Shown here: one piece after another, positions 36,843-46,995 of the stretch
Numbering within the stretch: position 1 is the first letter of the stretch
Layout of the letters: each line of letters opens with the position of its first letter
Assembly (NCBI RefSeq): GCF_030445035.2
Contig: NC_080698.1
Coordinates: 24,273,294 to 24,337,293 of the forward strand
Reading direction: 5' to 3'
Length of the DNA: 64,000 nucleotides
From: Dasypus novemcinctus
Taxonomy: Eukaryota; Chordata; Mammalia; Cingulata; Dasypodidae
The notes under the pieces: generated by a model
What the model was told of the DNA's origin: nothing
The model's database searches: none
Seen by the model: the letters and a program-made list of their open reading frames with translations, nothing else
Program-made: the position numbers and the translations under genes

Positions 36843-37794
36843 TCTCTGGGGTCAATGGTGAACCCTTTGACATTATTTTTGGTCTTCCCGTTTGCATGCA
36901 TACAAGCCTGGCCATATTTAGGCAGATGTCTTTGGTTTAAAACAAAGATAGAACTAGAGTTAGTGCATTAGAATTAGCATTTTGTGATGAGCATCCACAT
37001 TCGCCATGATTGTTAATTAAGAATGATCCTATATGAATCTGAGGAATTCCCATGGGAAGCCTATGGAATTTTATTTTGTGATGAAGTTTTAAACCAAATG
37101 CACACACAAACACACATTTTATTGCGGCCTCCCAAGACAAAACATGAGAAAGTTATAATAGCTTTATTGATCTTTGGGTTGAGAGATCATGCTGTATTGT
37201 TGTAAAATTAGAGTTCTTGAAAATATTCCCATACTATCACCTCTCCTATGCAAAGCAAACACAAAAACAATTACACGTTATTGGCCTTTTATACTCACTC
37301 ACTTGAGATTTGGAAGGTTCAGGAGAGCAGCATGAGCAGTGAGTTACACATATAATATTTTGACTGACTCCCACTCATTACTTATTTCCAGTATTTTAGA
37401 TTTCAAAACATATGGGCAGTGTTTCCTCCTCGGTTAGGTTGCTATGGATAAATTTTTAAAGTACTTCTTCCTCTTTACCACAAGAGACAAGGGAAGGCAG
37501 AAACCAGGTGTCTATTTCATTGAGAACAATGAATAATGCAACCCTTTTTATTGCAGCCTTAGTACTTGGGTTTGTCATTTTGATTCAAGTTTACTTCTCT
37601 GAGGTTCAAAATGTTCGGTTTTTTTGAAACTCGATTTTTATTTGTTTTATTTCAGAAAGTATTGAACTGCAAGAAATTAGGCTTAAAGTATTTCACACTA
37701 CAATGTATACTCTGAAGACATGAATCTTGCCAATCTGCTTACAGCCCATCACTAGTACCTAAGCAGGTGCTAGCACATACTGGGGACTCCATTC
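36843..37794. other. Unassigned sequence
   Basis: No gene or repeat was recognised. Confidence 0.4.
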
Positions 37795-38040
37795 TTGTTC
37801 AGGATTTCTCAACATTAGCACTACTGACATTTTCCAGACAATTCTTTGCTGTGGGTTAGACTATTTTTCTGCATCACAGGATATTGGATGGCAAAACTGT
37901 CCTTTACCCATCAGACTCTAGGAGCAGATCCCTTCTATTCGTGACAATCAAAAATGTCTACAGACGTTCCCAAAGTCTCTGGGATGGCAGTGGCAGTGAG
38001 GGGGTGGGAAAGGTAAAGGGTCAAATCACCCTCTATTGAG
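37795..38040 (+). mobile_element. MER5A-like DNA transposon (hAT-Charlie)
   Basis: The order TTCTCAACATTAGCACTACT, GACATTTTCCAGACAATTCT, TTGCTGTGGGTTAGACTATT, CATCACAGGATATTGGATGG and CAATCAAAAATGTCTACAGA follows the MER5A non-autonomous element. Confidence 0.85.
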
Positions 38041-38729
38041 CACCAGTAGAGTAAATGAATGAGCTATCTTGGCATGCCAGAAGAAATCTACATAGCTATG
38101 AGCCCCTGGCCCAATGCAAAAGAAAATTCAGAAGTTTTTTGAGTCACATAATCAACGAAGGCCTTTAAAATGGATCATTTATGCCCCAAGGAAGTCAACA
38201 GGAGCTATAAGCCCTTGAGACAGATTTTTATGGTAACATGGAAATGATCTTTTGTCATCTAAGTATAGAAGAGAAGGGATTACCTTCAGCCACTGATAGT
38301 GATCTTCTGACAGTGTCTACACCCTCTCCTACCCTTCCCAACTTAGTTCTTCAGGGAACCCAGAGTTATTTTCAAGTCTACAAAATACTTAACAATGCAA
38401 AAATGTGATATGGAACTCTGGGTTATTTTGGTGATGCAGCTGTTGGAAGCGCACACATTTCTGGAACATGAAAAGCATCCTCTGACAATGTGCAATTGTT
38501 GTCTAAACTATTGCATTGCCATTTGCCACAATTCTGGCTTCCTTCACATGGTGTTTGGAGAACTGGGGAAAAATGCCATGATATTAGGAAGAAGGAATGT
38601 TAGATGTGAGGAGGAACCTAAGGAAACAGGTTCAGGAATTACCCTTCATCTGTGCTGAGTTCTCAGCTCAAATGATATGCAAATGAACAATATTTTAAAT
38701 AAATCATTTCTCTGCCTAAAGACATACAA
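38041..38729. other. Unassigned sequence
   Basis: No gene or repeat was recognised. A frame of 87 codons at 38,395-38,658 has no recognisable domain. Confidence 0.4.
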
Positions 38730-38885
38730 ATGTTTAAATGACCTTGGGCAATTTATTTAGCTGTTCTAAGCCTGGATACACTATCCATAGAATAGGAGAT
38801 GTTGAAATGATATATGTAAAGTACTTAGCACAGTCCCTGGCATAGAGCAGGAACTCAACAGATATTAATTATCATCATTATCATC
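38730..38885 (+). mobile_element. MIR SINE
   Basis: ATGACCTTGGGCAATTTATT, TAAAGTACTTAGCACAGTCC and GGAACTCAACAGATATTAAT match MIR. Immediately after it, an ATCATT-rich patch (38,870-38,892) forms the low-complexity end. A second MIR head fragment is visible at 38,960-39,010 (TCTTGGTTCCACCACTTACT). Confidence 0.88.
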
Positions 38886-39029
38886 ATTATTAAAATATGC
38901 AGAAGATGTTGTAACCCATAATCTAGTTGACTCTGATAAAAAGAGCAAGGAAGCAAGGACACTGAGGTCATATAGTCTCAGGGTAGAATCTTGGTTCCAC
39001 CACTTACTAGAGAAGCAAACTCTTGTATC

Positions 39030-39410
39030 AGTCAGATTAGGTTTTTGTTTTGATCTAACAAAATAACCCCAAATCTCAGTAGCTTATAACCCAAAGTGCA
39101 TTTCTTGCTCAGCACCAAGGCCACCACAGTGTGGTTGTAGCACTGCTCCATACCATCCTCATGCCAAGACTCGGGTTGACAGAGCAGCCTCTACACAGAG
39201 TCTTGCGTTTTTCATGGTAGAAGTAAACAAGGGAGATGGCAAATCATGTGCTGGTTCATAAAACTTCTGCCCCGAAACATACATATTAAATCTAGCCACA
39301 TTTAATTGATCAAACCAAGTTGCACGGCAACTCCTGAGTTCAAAAGGGCAAGAAGGCAAAGGGAGGGCAGGTACTGTAGAGTGATGGGATGGTGATACAA
39401 TCCACCACAC
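39030..39410 (+). repeat. Ancient interspersed repeat, family not assigned
   Basis: The order AATCTCAGTAGCTTATAACC, AGTGCATTTCTTGCTCA, GGTTGACAGAGCAGCCTCTA and ATCAAACCAAGTTGCACGGC matches a repeat common in mammals that I recognise but cannot name confidently. It is distantly like the one at 21,190. Confidence 0.55.
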
Positions 39411-39479
39411 CCCTGAGGGGGACCTCGGAGCCTTTGTCTTGACTTCTACAGAAATTTAAGAGTTGAGAAATGCACCTAA

Positions 39480-39680
39480 TCCATGTTGAGAGACTCTAAT
39501 GTGCCCAGGCTCTGTCCTAGATATTTCAGCTACAAAATTTCATTGAGTCCTCAAAACAACCAGCTAAGGTAGCTATTATTGGCACCATTTTACAGATAAA
39601 AAACTGAGGGCTTGAAGAGGTTAAGTAACGTCAGCCATAAGATCATAAGCTCACTTTCAGGGCATACATGAAGTGCTTGA
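39480..39680 (-). mobile_element. MIR, antisense
   Basis: ATTGAGTCCTCAAAACAACC, ATTGGCACCATTTTACAGAT and GAAGAGGTTAAGTAACGTCA are the complement of the MIR core. Confidence 0.88.
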
Positions 39681-40002
39681 TAATGTTCGTTCTCTCCCCC
39701 TCCCCTTGTAGTTAAATAGTGGCATATTTTTTAAATTGTTCTAATTGTTTTTGACTCTCTGTACATATAGAAAGAGCAGTAGGAGCAAAACTGGCTGTCT
39801 GCAGATGGTGCAACTGGCCCCTCGGATTTCCTACTCACTAAATTTCTAGTTGTTCTCTAACAAAGTCCATGGGCAGGGACATCCTACACTGGAAGCTCTA
39901 TTTCTTATCCAATTTTGATCTGCCTCCTGCCCCCGCCACCCCACCCCCCATCCACATTGCACACTGCTCTTTCCACCCTTCTCCCCTACTCCTAAATATT
40001 AT

Positions 40003-40033
40003 ACACACACACACACACACACACCCCACACAC
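40003..40033. repeat. (AC)n microsatellite
   Basis: An AC dinucleotide run of about 31 bp with a CCC interruption near the right end. Confidence 0.95.
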
Positions 40034-40154
40034 AAACTCCAAACCTTTTTGGCAAACCTTTGTAGTAAACAGATGGACTAGCTGTGTTGCTGGGAGACCA
40101 CTTCATGCACGGAATTCAGTCCAAAGGGAGTGAGAAGGCAACACATCAACTACA

Positions 40155-40420
40155 TGGTGTAGTGGCTGAAGACGCTGATTTTTTTTTCGGACTCCTTTTT
40201 AAATCCAATTCTGGCTTCATTATCTGCTAGCCGTGCAACCTTGAACAGGACACCTCTCTTCCAAAAGCCTCATTTTCTTCATCTCTAAAATGGGAATAAT
40301 AATATTACCATCCTCTGGGGGTCTTGTTAGGGTTTAGTGAAATGATGTTTGTAAAGCACTTAGCACAGTTTCTGACTCATAGAAAGAACTCACTTGTTTT
40401 GTTGCTGTTATTATTATCAT
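40155..40420 (+). mobile_element. MIR SINE, nearly full length
   Basis: It runs from the head (GTGTAGTGGCTGAAGACGCT) through the core (CTCATTTTCTTCATCTCTAA, AATGGGAATAATAATATTAC) to the tail (TAAAGCACTTAGCACAGTTT). Confidence 0.93.
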
Positions 40421-40611
40421 TTACTCCAAGGTTAGCAGACTAGGAGAGGAAAAATTATGAACCATGGTTCAGTAAGAGTCTGAGTAACTAAGTAAGAGTC
40501 TGCAGGTGGGGAGGGGGAGTCGGTGCTCTATTTATGAACCCTAATTTAATTTTATGAGGCTTAAATTAGAGTCCTGATTTAATTTGGGGAGCTCTGATCT
40601 TAGATGATCTC

Positions 40612-40790
40612 AGTAGAAAGAGCATGCGCTTTATAGGTGTCTGAATTGTAATCCCTGTTTAGCTCCTCGCCAGCTGTTTTACCTTGGCGAATTCAGCCTC
40701 ACTAGATCTGTTTTCTACTTTTAAAATAGACATCATAACTTGCACCTGACAGTACACAGTGGCAGTGAGGATGCTCTGCCTGGCACATAG
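40612..40790 (+). mobile_element. MIR SINE
   Basis: AGAAAGAGCATGCGCTTTAT, CAGCTGTTTTACCTTGGCGA and GATGCTCTGCCTGGCACATA follow the MIR consensus. Confidence 0.82.
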
Positions 40791-40829
40791 CCCCAGATTC
40801 AAGATTAATTTGTCTCTCCCTTTCCCCTC

Positions 40830-41030
40830 CAGAACCGTTACTCTCCGTCCTCATCCTCTCCAGGCTAAGTTGGATGTCCCTGCTGTGGGGCACACCTGCG
40901 CTCACCCGCTGTTACCCCTGTCCACCCCACCCCCGTTTGCCCCCTGGGAGAAAGCGCTGTGCTTATCCTGTTCTTTAACGTATCCCCAGCACCTGGCACT
41001 GCCTGGCCACGTGGAGGACGTTCCACAAAG
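40830..41030 (+). mobile_element. L2 3' region abutting the CpG island
   Basis: The segment CCTGTTCTTTAACGTATCCC, CAGCACCTGGCACTGCCTGG and CCACGTGGAGGACGTTCCAC is aligned position by position with the L2 3' end (…tgttcactgctgtatccccagcgcctagaacagtgcctggcacatag…), though several bases have changed toward GC. The left part is less certain. Confidence 0.6.
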
Positions 41031-41620
41031 GTTCGAGGACCCAGCAAGTCGACAAATACTCCTGCGGTGTTCAGAAGTCAACAGAACTCACGCACCTGCC
41101 GCATGTACGGTGCGGGGCCCTCTTCCTTATCTGGAACCCCCTTCTTCAGGGAAGGGGCTAGTCCGCTCTGCCCCAGCCCTCAGCCCCGAAGTTCCCCCGG
41201 AGCCCGAGCGCCCCGGGGCGCGCGCGGCCGAGCCTGCCCCACCGGCTGCCTGCTCTGCCTCGCCCACCCCTCGCCCTTCCCTCCGGAGCTCGCGCCCGGC
41301 CAATTGCAGCCTTCCCCTGGCGGCCTGGCTTTCTCCGCTCCCCGCTCGCCTCTCCCCTACCCCAATTCTTCCCTCCCCGCCCCCGGCTGGCTCCGCTCGC
41401 CTCGCCGGCGCGCTGGGCTCCCGGGGCGCAGAGCCGAGCGTGGCGGCGCTAGCGCCGGGCGGCTGCTCTCCCAGGCCGCGCGCCCTCGCCTTCCAGCTCC
41501 GCGGCCTCCCTCCTCGGGGCTGTTCCTGAAGGGGAGTCTGGACCTGAGGACGGCGACGGGGGGCAATCGAACTGCATTTAAAGGGAACGCGAGGGTGAAA
41601 AGACCGAGCGAGAAGGCGCT

Positions 41621-41638
41621 ATGGACCCTGTGAGTCAG
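41621..41638 (+). CDS. SYNPR: Synaptoporin, coding exon 1 (long isoform)
   Basis: Synaptoporin is a synaptic-vesicle membrane protein of the synaptophysin/physin family with four transmembrane segments. This exon gives the first six residues, MDPVSQ, which with exon 2 match the N-terminus of the longer known mammalian synaptoporin isoform as I recall it. The start is well supported. The ATG has G at -3 and G at +4, and an in-frame TAA lies 14 codons upstream (41,579-41,581), so no longer N-terminus is possible in this frame. The exon ends CAG followed by GTAGGA, a usable splice donor, in phase 0. The 5' UTR part of the exon extends left for an unknown distance. A second GT with perfect GTGAGT context lies nine bases inside the exon (see findings). 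Regulation by the surrounding CpG island is inferred. Confidence 0.93.
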
Positions 41639-41742
41639 GTAGGACCGAACCGGAGGAGGCGGCTGAGGGGCTCGGCGGCTTCGGACGTGCGCCCCCAGCC
41701 CCTTCCTCACGCTTTTTCTTTCTCTCTCTTGTTTGTCCGAAG
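41639..41742 (+). other. SYNPR: SYNPR intron 1 (104 nt)
   Basis: A very short GC-rich intron runs from GTAGGA to a strong pyrimidine tract (CTTTTTCTTTCTCTCTCTTG) and CCGAAG at the acceptor. A plausible branch-point sequence, TTCCTCAC, lies at about 41,703-41,710. Its phase-0 position and small size agree with the synaptophysin-family layout, in which a tiny first coding exon is followed by one ending just before the first transmembrane segment. Confidence 0.9.
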
Positions 41743-41808
41743 CTGGCCTCAGCGGGCTCCTTTCGGGCACTGAAGGAGCCCCTTGCCTTCCTGCGAGCCC
41801 TGGAATTG
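41743..41808 (+). CDS. SYNPR: Synaptoporin, coding exon 2
   Basis: This exon of 66 nt encodes 22 residues, beginning LASAGSFRALKEPLAF and ending LRALEL, the cytoplasmic N-terminal segment before the first transmembrane helix of synaptoporin. It is bounded by a strong acceptor (pyrimidine tract then AAG) and a consensus donor, TTG followed by GTGAGTAG. Both ends are phase 0, so exon 1 and exon 2 join in frame. The KEPLAF(L)xxLE pattern is shared across the synaptophysin family. Compared with the human sequence as I remember it, this copy has Ser for Thr after ASAG and Ala for Val after FR, both conservative. The next exon, expected to start in the first transmembrane segment, is not found in the remaining 22 kb. 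The gene is therefore partial here, as expected for a locus that is very large in other mammals. Confidence 0.95.
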
Positions 41809-42250
41809 GTGAGTAGCCCTGGGTGTGAGGGGAGGGGGCCCGAGGCGACGAACGCCCGGGTGGGGAGAGGTCGGGTGGGGTGCTGGCTGTTCAGCTGAGC
41901 TCAGAGCCGGGGATCCAACCCCTCACTTCCATCCGCCCCACTCCCGGAGCCGAGATGCCGGGTCAAGGTGGCGGGGAAAGGATCGGGGATCCCGCGTGGA
42001 GGCGGGAGTGTGGACGAATTTTTGCAGGCGCGTAGACGAGGTGTTATCTCACCTCGCCGCTGCGAATGCGCAGGGGCCGTTGAAAGGAGCGTCCTCGGGG
42101 GGTGGGGAGGGGAGCAGATGGAGGATCGGTAGCCAGGCTGGGGCCCCCTCACCTGCGCCTTCGCGGGGCGGAGAGGGTGAGAGCTGGTACCCAGGGCTGA
42201 GCGCGGGAGCGGGAAGCGCCGGGCCACGCTCCGGGCGTAGGTAGCACTGG

Positions 42251-43474
42251 GACAGCTCCTCGCCGGGACGGGCACGCTGGAAGTGCTGGAGTCAACTACT
42301 CTGCTGGGACACGCTGGGAAGATTTTTAGAGATGTTTGGGATAGAGAAAACATCGCTGTTGTAGTTTCTCTTCTCTGACCACTCCTCCATGACTCTTCTA
42401 AACATCCCTAGAAGAACCCACCAGCCTTCCTTCTGTCGCTTTCTTCAGCGACTAAGATTTAGGCATCTATATTGTTCTGTTTTGTCCCTTTTTAAAAACC
42501 GCCCTGACAGGCCTATGCTAACTTGTCTCTGGGCAGAGGAATGAGGCACGAAATGGTTACTTCAAGCGGGTCAGCAGAGCGATGTCAGGGTTGTTGGCTT
42601 GGATGATGGTTATTCAGAGTGAAATCTGCAGGTCACACGATCCCTCTTGCTAGGAGCTCTGAAGGGCTAGCGAACCTATCTGAACAGAAAGTTTGAAGCC
42701 CGTCATGTAGCATTAATCACTGACCCTAACACTGACTAGCTGAGAAATTACGTAAGAGCGTGTTCTGAGCTTCCAGCTCTCAGCTCCAAGGGCTTGTAAC
42801 TGTCTTTTGCTATACAACTGTGGCTTATGTTTACGTGGATGATCTACAGGATAATCACATTTCCCTCGTTTATAGGCCTGGGTAAAAATGCATCAATATA
42901 TTGATTTGATACACAACAAGGTGGTGTTTGGAAGACTTGAACTAATGGTTCTGGGTTGCCTGTTCTGAAATTGTTTTCCTTGCAGCCAAATTAAACAGAG
43001 CAAGATGTACTCCCAGGAAATTTTCATTTGGTTTTCTCAGAATTCTGCCCACATTCATTCATGCCATCATTCAAGAAGTATTTTCTGTCAAAGGGTGGGT
43101 TTTTTAAATCAAAATAATATCGCCATTGCCCAACCATACTCTCTAAAAGCAAAGTTCAAAGATCTGACATCATCGTGTGACATAATCTCTTATTGATTCC
43201 CATTATTGCTCACCTGAAATATTAGTATATGTTCTCTTCAGTCCTGTTGCTAGCATTATTTCTTGCCACACTTGCCACACAGCCTCTATGGATATATTTC
43301 AAAGTGTGGTCAGCCGGAACCCATTTAAGTATGGACACCAAACAAGACTACCATATCAAAATATTGGGAAGGTGGGTGCCCATCAATCTGTGTTTTAAAC
43401 ACGATCCTTGGCTAATTCTTATGCACGTTCAATTTGGAGAACCACCAAACTAAATTCTGCCAGGTCTCCCCAAA
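42251..43474. other. Unassigned intronic sequence
   Basis: No gene, RNA or clear repeat was recognised downstream of the CpG island up to the L2 fragment. Confidence 0.4.
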
Positions 43475-43720
43475 ACTCAAAAGTGCTTTTTTACCTTAAT
43501 GCCTTTACTATTGTATGCTGTACAGATTGCCCTCATACTCCAAATCTAGAAAAACAGAAGTTTGTTTTTTAACCTCAGTTTAAATATTACTCAATGCAGA
43601 CTTCTCTCATATTTACTCCTTCTCCTTTCCTCTACCCAAACTTTATTCACCCAATTATTTGGGATTCCATGTCATTTTATTCATTCTATGAGAATAGTAT
43701 TTATCACATGGCATTATAGG
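43475..43720 (+). mobile_element. L2 fragment
   Basis: The pattern TTTAAATATTACTCAATGCA, GACTTCTCTCATATTTACTC, and ATAGTATTTATCACATGGCA resembles the L2 3' coding/UTR region. It is diverged. Confidence 0.55.
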
Positions 43721-44314
43721 TGCTTTTTTCTCAGTGTGTGTGTTGGGGTGGGGAATAAAAGGAAAGATTATTTTTTAAATATTTCTAATCTTTCCTCCCT
43801 TTTTTCTAAGCCTCTAAAGAAGAAAGAGTTTTTACTTGTAAATCAGTTATCAGATTCTCATTTGTGGAATAAAACCTGAATAATGGACAAAAATAACTTA
43901 AGCCAGAAAAACAAATTAGATTATCTACATTAAAAAGAGCAATGAAGCAGGGAGATAGAAGAAGGCTAATTGTTTAGAAAGTTTGAACTAGTGGAGAAAA
44001 GGAAAGAGAATATATTTTATATGCATATAATGGGTTGGGGAGCCACTCCCAGGTATTGTTCTCTGTAGCAGAGATTGACAGAGTGAAAGTGAGGATTTTT
44101 TAAAAAGGGATTTTAAAGAAGTTTTGTGGTATGTTAACAATACATTTTTTACCTTTAGAAATTTTCATGAAAACTAGAGAAATATTTGAATTCCTTTCTG
44201 TCATTTTTGTTGTTGGGCTGTTTCTTATCATGTAATTCCATGCTGGGATGCTGATATTGGACCACATGGGAATCTATATTTATACAGGTTACACTTGTAC
44301 AGTGTTTGTACCAC
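43721..44314. other. Unassigned intronic sequence
   Basis: No feature was recognised. Confidence 0.4.
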
Positions 44315-44425
44315 TCAGTTCTTGAGACAGGAAATTATATTTTTATCATTTTGTCTGTAGCACCTAGAAAAATTCCTAGCACATCTATCTACTCATGAAT
44401 GTTATATGTACTGAACAAATTTCTG
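44315..44425 (+). mobile_element. L2 3' end
   Basis: TTTTGTCTGTAGCACCTAGA, AAAATTCCTAGCACATCTAT and the terminal ACTGAACAAATTTC resemble the L2 3' end. Confidence 0.6.
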
Positions 44426-44734
44426 TCTTTAACATAATCACTAACCAATTTTTAATGCTTCAAAACTGAGGGATTCCTATACTGAAGTCAATTGGTCTTT
44501 GTCATGCTTTGGGTACAACCATTCCTCAAGTGTTAAAGTTCAACTCATTTTATATAATTTTTAAATATAGCTGCATCGGTATAACTCAAATGAAGAATTG
44601 AATAAGCATCCACTGATTGTTACTAGCATACAGTATATAATGAGGGAATATTGTCCTTATGATATTATCCAGGTTTCCCCTTTTTAGTCTTAGAAATTCT
44701 TTGGACATATATACCTACACACAATGAGATAGAA

Positions 44735-44870
44735 ATCTCATTCATTCAAAAAGCATTCGTCAACACATAGTATCTTCCAGGCACTGAACTGTATTCTGTG
44801 TATACTATGGTGATCCAAAGTGACCTGGTCCTTGCCCTACAGAGCTTACAAACCTCCAGGTGAGAGGGAG
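44735..44870 (-). mobile_element. L2 3' end, antisense
   Basis: TCATTCATTCAAAAAGCATT, CTTCCAGGCACTGAACTGTA and CTTGCCCTACAGAGCTTACA are the complement of the L2 3' end. Confidence 0.8.
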
Positions 44871-45430
44871 AACTTCCCATGGTAGGTTTACCAAAAGGAT
44901 TCTTTGGTTAGATATTTGAAAGTGATATTTTTAGTCTAGATTTTCTGGTTAATGGCCTCAGATAATAGCCATTGTTATCTTTTTTATATATAATAAAGAA
45001 CTAAGACAGAGGCATTTTACTTTGATTTTTTAATATATTTTTCTACACTTTGCCATAGAACAGCTGAATTTGTAAAATTTTCAGAAAATTTCAGTAAGTA
45101 CAGGTAGTAGTTTCAAGGAGGAAAGAGATGAAGAATAAGTTATATGGTAACGTCCACTGGCAGATCTTTTGGGGCAGGGGTTTGTGATGTGACAATGAGG
45201 GAATGGCTAAGTCCCTGATTTGTATTACTTTCAATACCGGCCCTTCAAGCTAAATTGCGAGTTTGATCTTCTAAGATCATGTCTTTAAACATGAAAGTTT
45301 ATATAGAAATGAAATCACATGAGACTGTGATATAAAGAAACGTGTTTTACAAAACAGTTTTAGAGCTGAAGGGAAATGCTAGATTCAAACTCAACAAGCA
45401 TACTAAGCAGCAACCTTGTATAAGACTTTT
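44871..45430. other. Unassigned intronic sequence
   Basis: No feature was recognised. Confidence 0.4.
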
Positions 45431-45434
45431 TAAG

Positions 45435-45675
45435 GCCCCTCGACAGCAACCCTTTCAGTTATCCTGTAATGTGGAACTGGTCAACCCCATCCTTCAGATG
45501 AGAAAAATGGAGCCCCAGAGAGAAGTTCCAGATCACAAGGCTAGCAAATGTAGAATTTAAAAATTGTGTTTCATAGGGACACTCCTAGTCTATTTTCCAA
45601 TGCACAGTTCAACTGAGCCCAGAAGTTTCCTTTTATAGATGATGAAAATGAGACCTAAAGGGATTAAAGACTTAT
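45435..45675 (-). mobile_element. MIR fragments, antisense
   Basis: CATCCTTCAGATGAGAAAAA with AGAGAAGTTCCAGATCACAA (45,490-45,540), and a second copy, TTTTATAGATGATGAAAATG (45,632), both resemble the complement of the MIR core. Confidence 0.65.
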
Positions 45676-46325
45676 GTGAGTAGTAATTTTATTGACTGCC
45701 CCACTTTTGTTTCCTTTTCCTAACTTTCTCTAGACAAGTTTCAGGTCATAAAGGAACTTGAAGGCTTCTGTGAAGTCTTACTGAGTCTGTTTTTGATGGA
45801 TATTCATTGATTCTGGCTATCATCTATGTCTCCACTTAAAATTAAGAATTTGACTGCTTAAAGCTAAGAATAAAAATTGATATACCATATATTCTAGAAT
45901 GTGCTTTGAAACCAAAAGATACTTTCTTGACCTCAACTGCTCTTTAACTCCCTTTCTTAAATTGCATGTGATCATGGTTCACTGTTGAATTATATCTGAA
46001 TTCTGAGTTCTTCCATAATTCCATGGGATATAATTCATTTCTGTGGCTAAAGGTGCCATGATTCTGGTATTTGGGGTTCTCTGCTTTAACTTATTCTAAA
46101 TTTATCTATACTTTCAACATTAGAATAATCATGGAATAAAGCATGCTGAGTTTTTTGGATAGTGATAAATACTGCTTTTGGTCATTCTATGCAGAGGTAG
46201 TAGGATGACATGCACGTGTTTTGGGTAAAAGTATACTGGCTTCAGAAGTGTACAATATTCAGGTATATAAGAAGCTGTATGAATGGCATGAGATAGTCGG
46301 GCCTATTAAAAAAAATGACTGGAGT
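45676..46325. other. Unassigned intronic sequence
   Basis: No feature was recognised. Confidence 0.4.
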
Positions 46326-46327
46326 AC

Positions 46328-46455
46328 TTGGCTGTATGTTATGTCTATATCTCCTTTAAGAGTGTGATTCCTTAGATGGCAAAACATCTGTCCTATTTAT
46401 CTCTGTGTTCCCCCCTAGTGCCTATCATAGTGCTTGGTAAACAGTAGTGATCAGC
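46328..46455 (+). mobile_element. L2 3' end
   Basis: ATCTGTCCTATTTATCTCTG, TGTTCCCCCCTAGTGCCTAT and ATAGTGCTTGGTAAACAGTA match the L2 3' end. Confidence 0.78.
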
Positions 46456-46574
46456 AGAAATTTTAAATTGAGAGTGACAGAGTCCTAAAAATATCCTGAT
46501 TTCTAACATTTTCAGGGAAGTTTTCCAAAGTAATAGAGAACGGCTTTGAAGTTGGTCTGGGTAAGGGTTTTAAG

Positions 46575-46995
46575 CTACAATCCTTTTTTTCAGTATTTAT
46601 GCTATAGAAAGAAAAGTGTATGCTTAGATACATGTTCACAGATGTTTATTGTAACCTCATTTGTAGAGGAAAGAACTGGAAACATGTCCATTAGTAGAAA
46701 AATTGTTAAAGTGTGATTCATACCTATTAGGAAATACTATACTGCAACGAAAAAGAATAAGTTAAATTAATATGCATTGGCCTGAAGTACAAATACATGG
46801 AATGTTATTTAAGAAAATTATTATGTGGCAAATATTGATTTTCATTCTTTTAATCAGCATATGGAAATTTTTTCAGTTTTCTAAGTAAAATATAGAGTAT
46901 AATACTATTTTGTATAAAAAGAAAAATATCTCTGCATGTGTGTGTATGTGTATTTGTATAAGCACAGAGTAAAGTATAGATATGCCACTGAGATG
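46575..46995 (+). mobile_element. Ancient L1M ORF2 end and 3' UTR
   Basis: ACAGATGTTTATTGTAACCT, GGAAATACTATACTGCAACG and CAAATACATGGAATGTTATT resemble the old L1 ORF2 C-terminal region and 3' UTR on the + strand. Confidence 0.65.

Larger units (their letters stand above)
41090..42250. promoter_or_regulatory. SYNPR: CpG island / SYNPR long-isoform promoter region
   Basis: This is the only strongly GC- and CpG-rich stretch in an otherwise AT-rich window, most dense from about 41,190 to 41,850. It contains GC-box-like motifs (for example CTCCCCGCCCCCGGC near 41,373) and the first two coding exons of SYNPR, so it is the likely promoter of the transcript beginning with MDPVSQ. No convincing TATA box at a useful distance was seen: the ATTTAAAG at about 41,576 is only 45 bp before the ATG, too close unless the 5' UTR is extremely short. 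The transcription start cannot be placed from sequence alone. CpG-rich DNA suppresses stop codons, which explains the long chance frames on both strands here. Confidence 0.85.

Noticed and set aside
41576..41583. TATA-like ATTTAAAG near the SYNPR start
   Set aside because: It lies only about 40 bp upstream of the ATG, so a start site driven by it would leave almost no 5' UTR. A CpG-island promoter does not need it.
40759..41633. Long + strand frames of 256 and 224 codons over the CpG island
   Set aside because: They are proline/arginine/serine-rich chance frames in stop-poor GC-rich DNA, and begin in MIR and L2 repeat sequence. Only the sub-frame starting at 41,103 is kept, as a uORF finding.
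41357..42353. Minus-strand frames of 137 and 150 codons in the CpG island
   Set aside because: They have the same compositional cause, no recognisable domain, and lie antisense to SYNPR exons.
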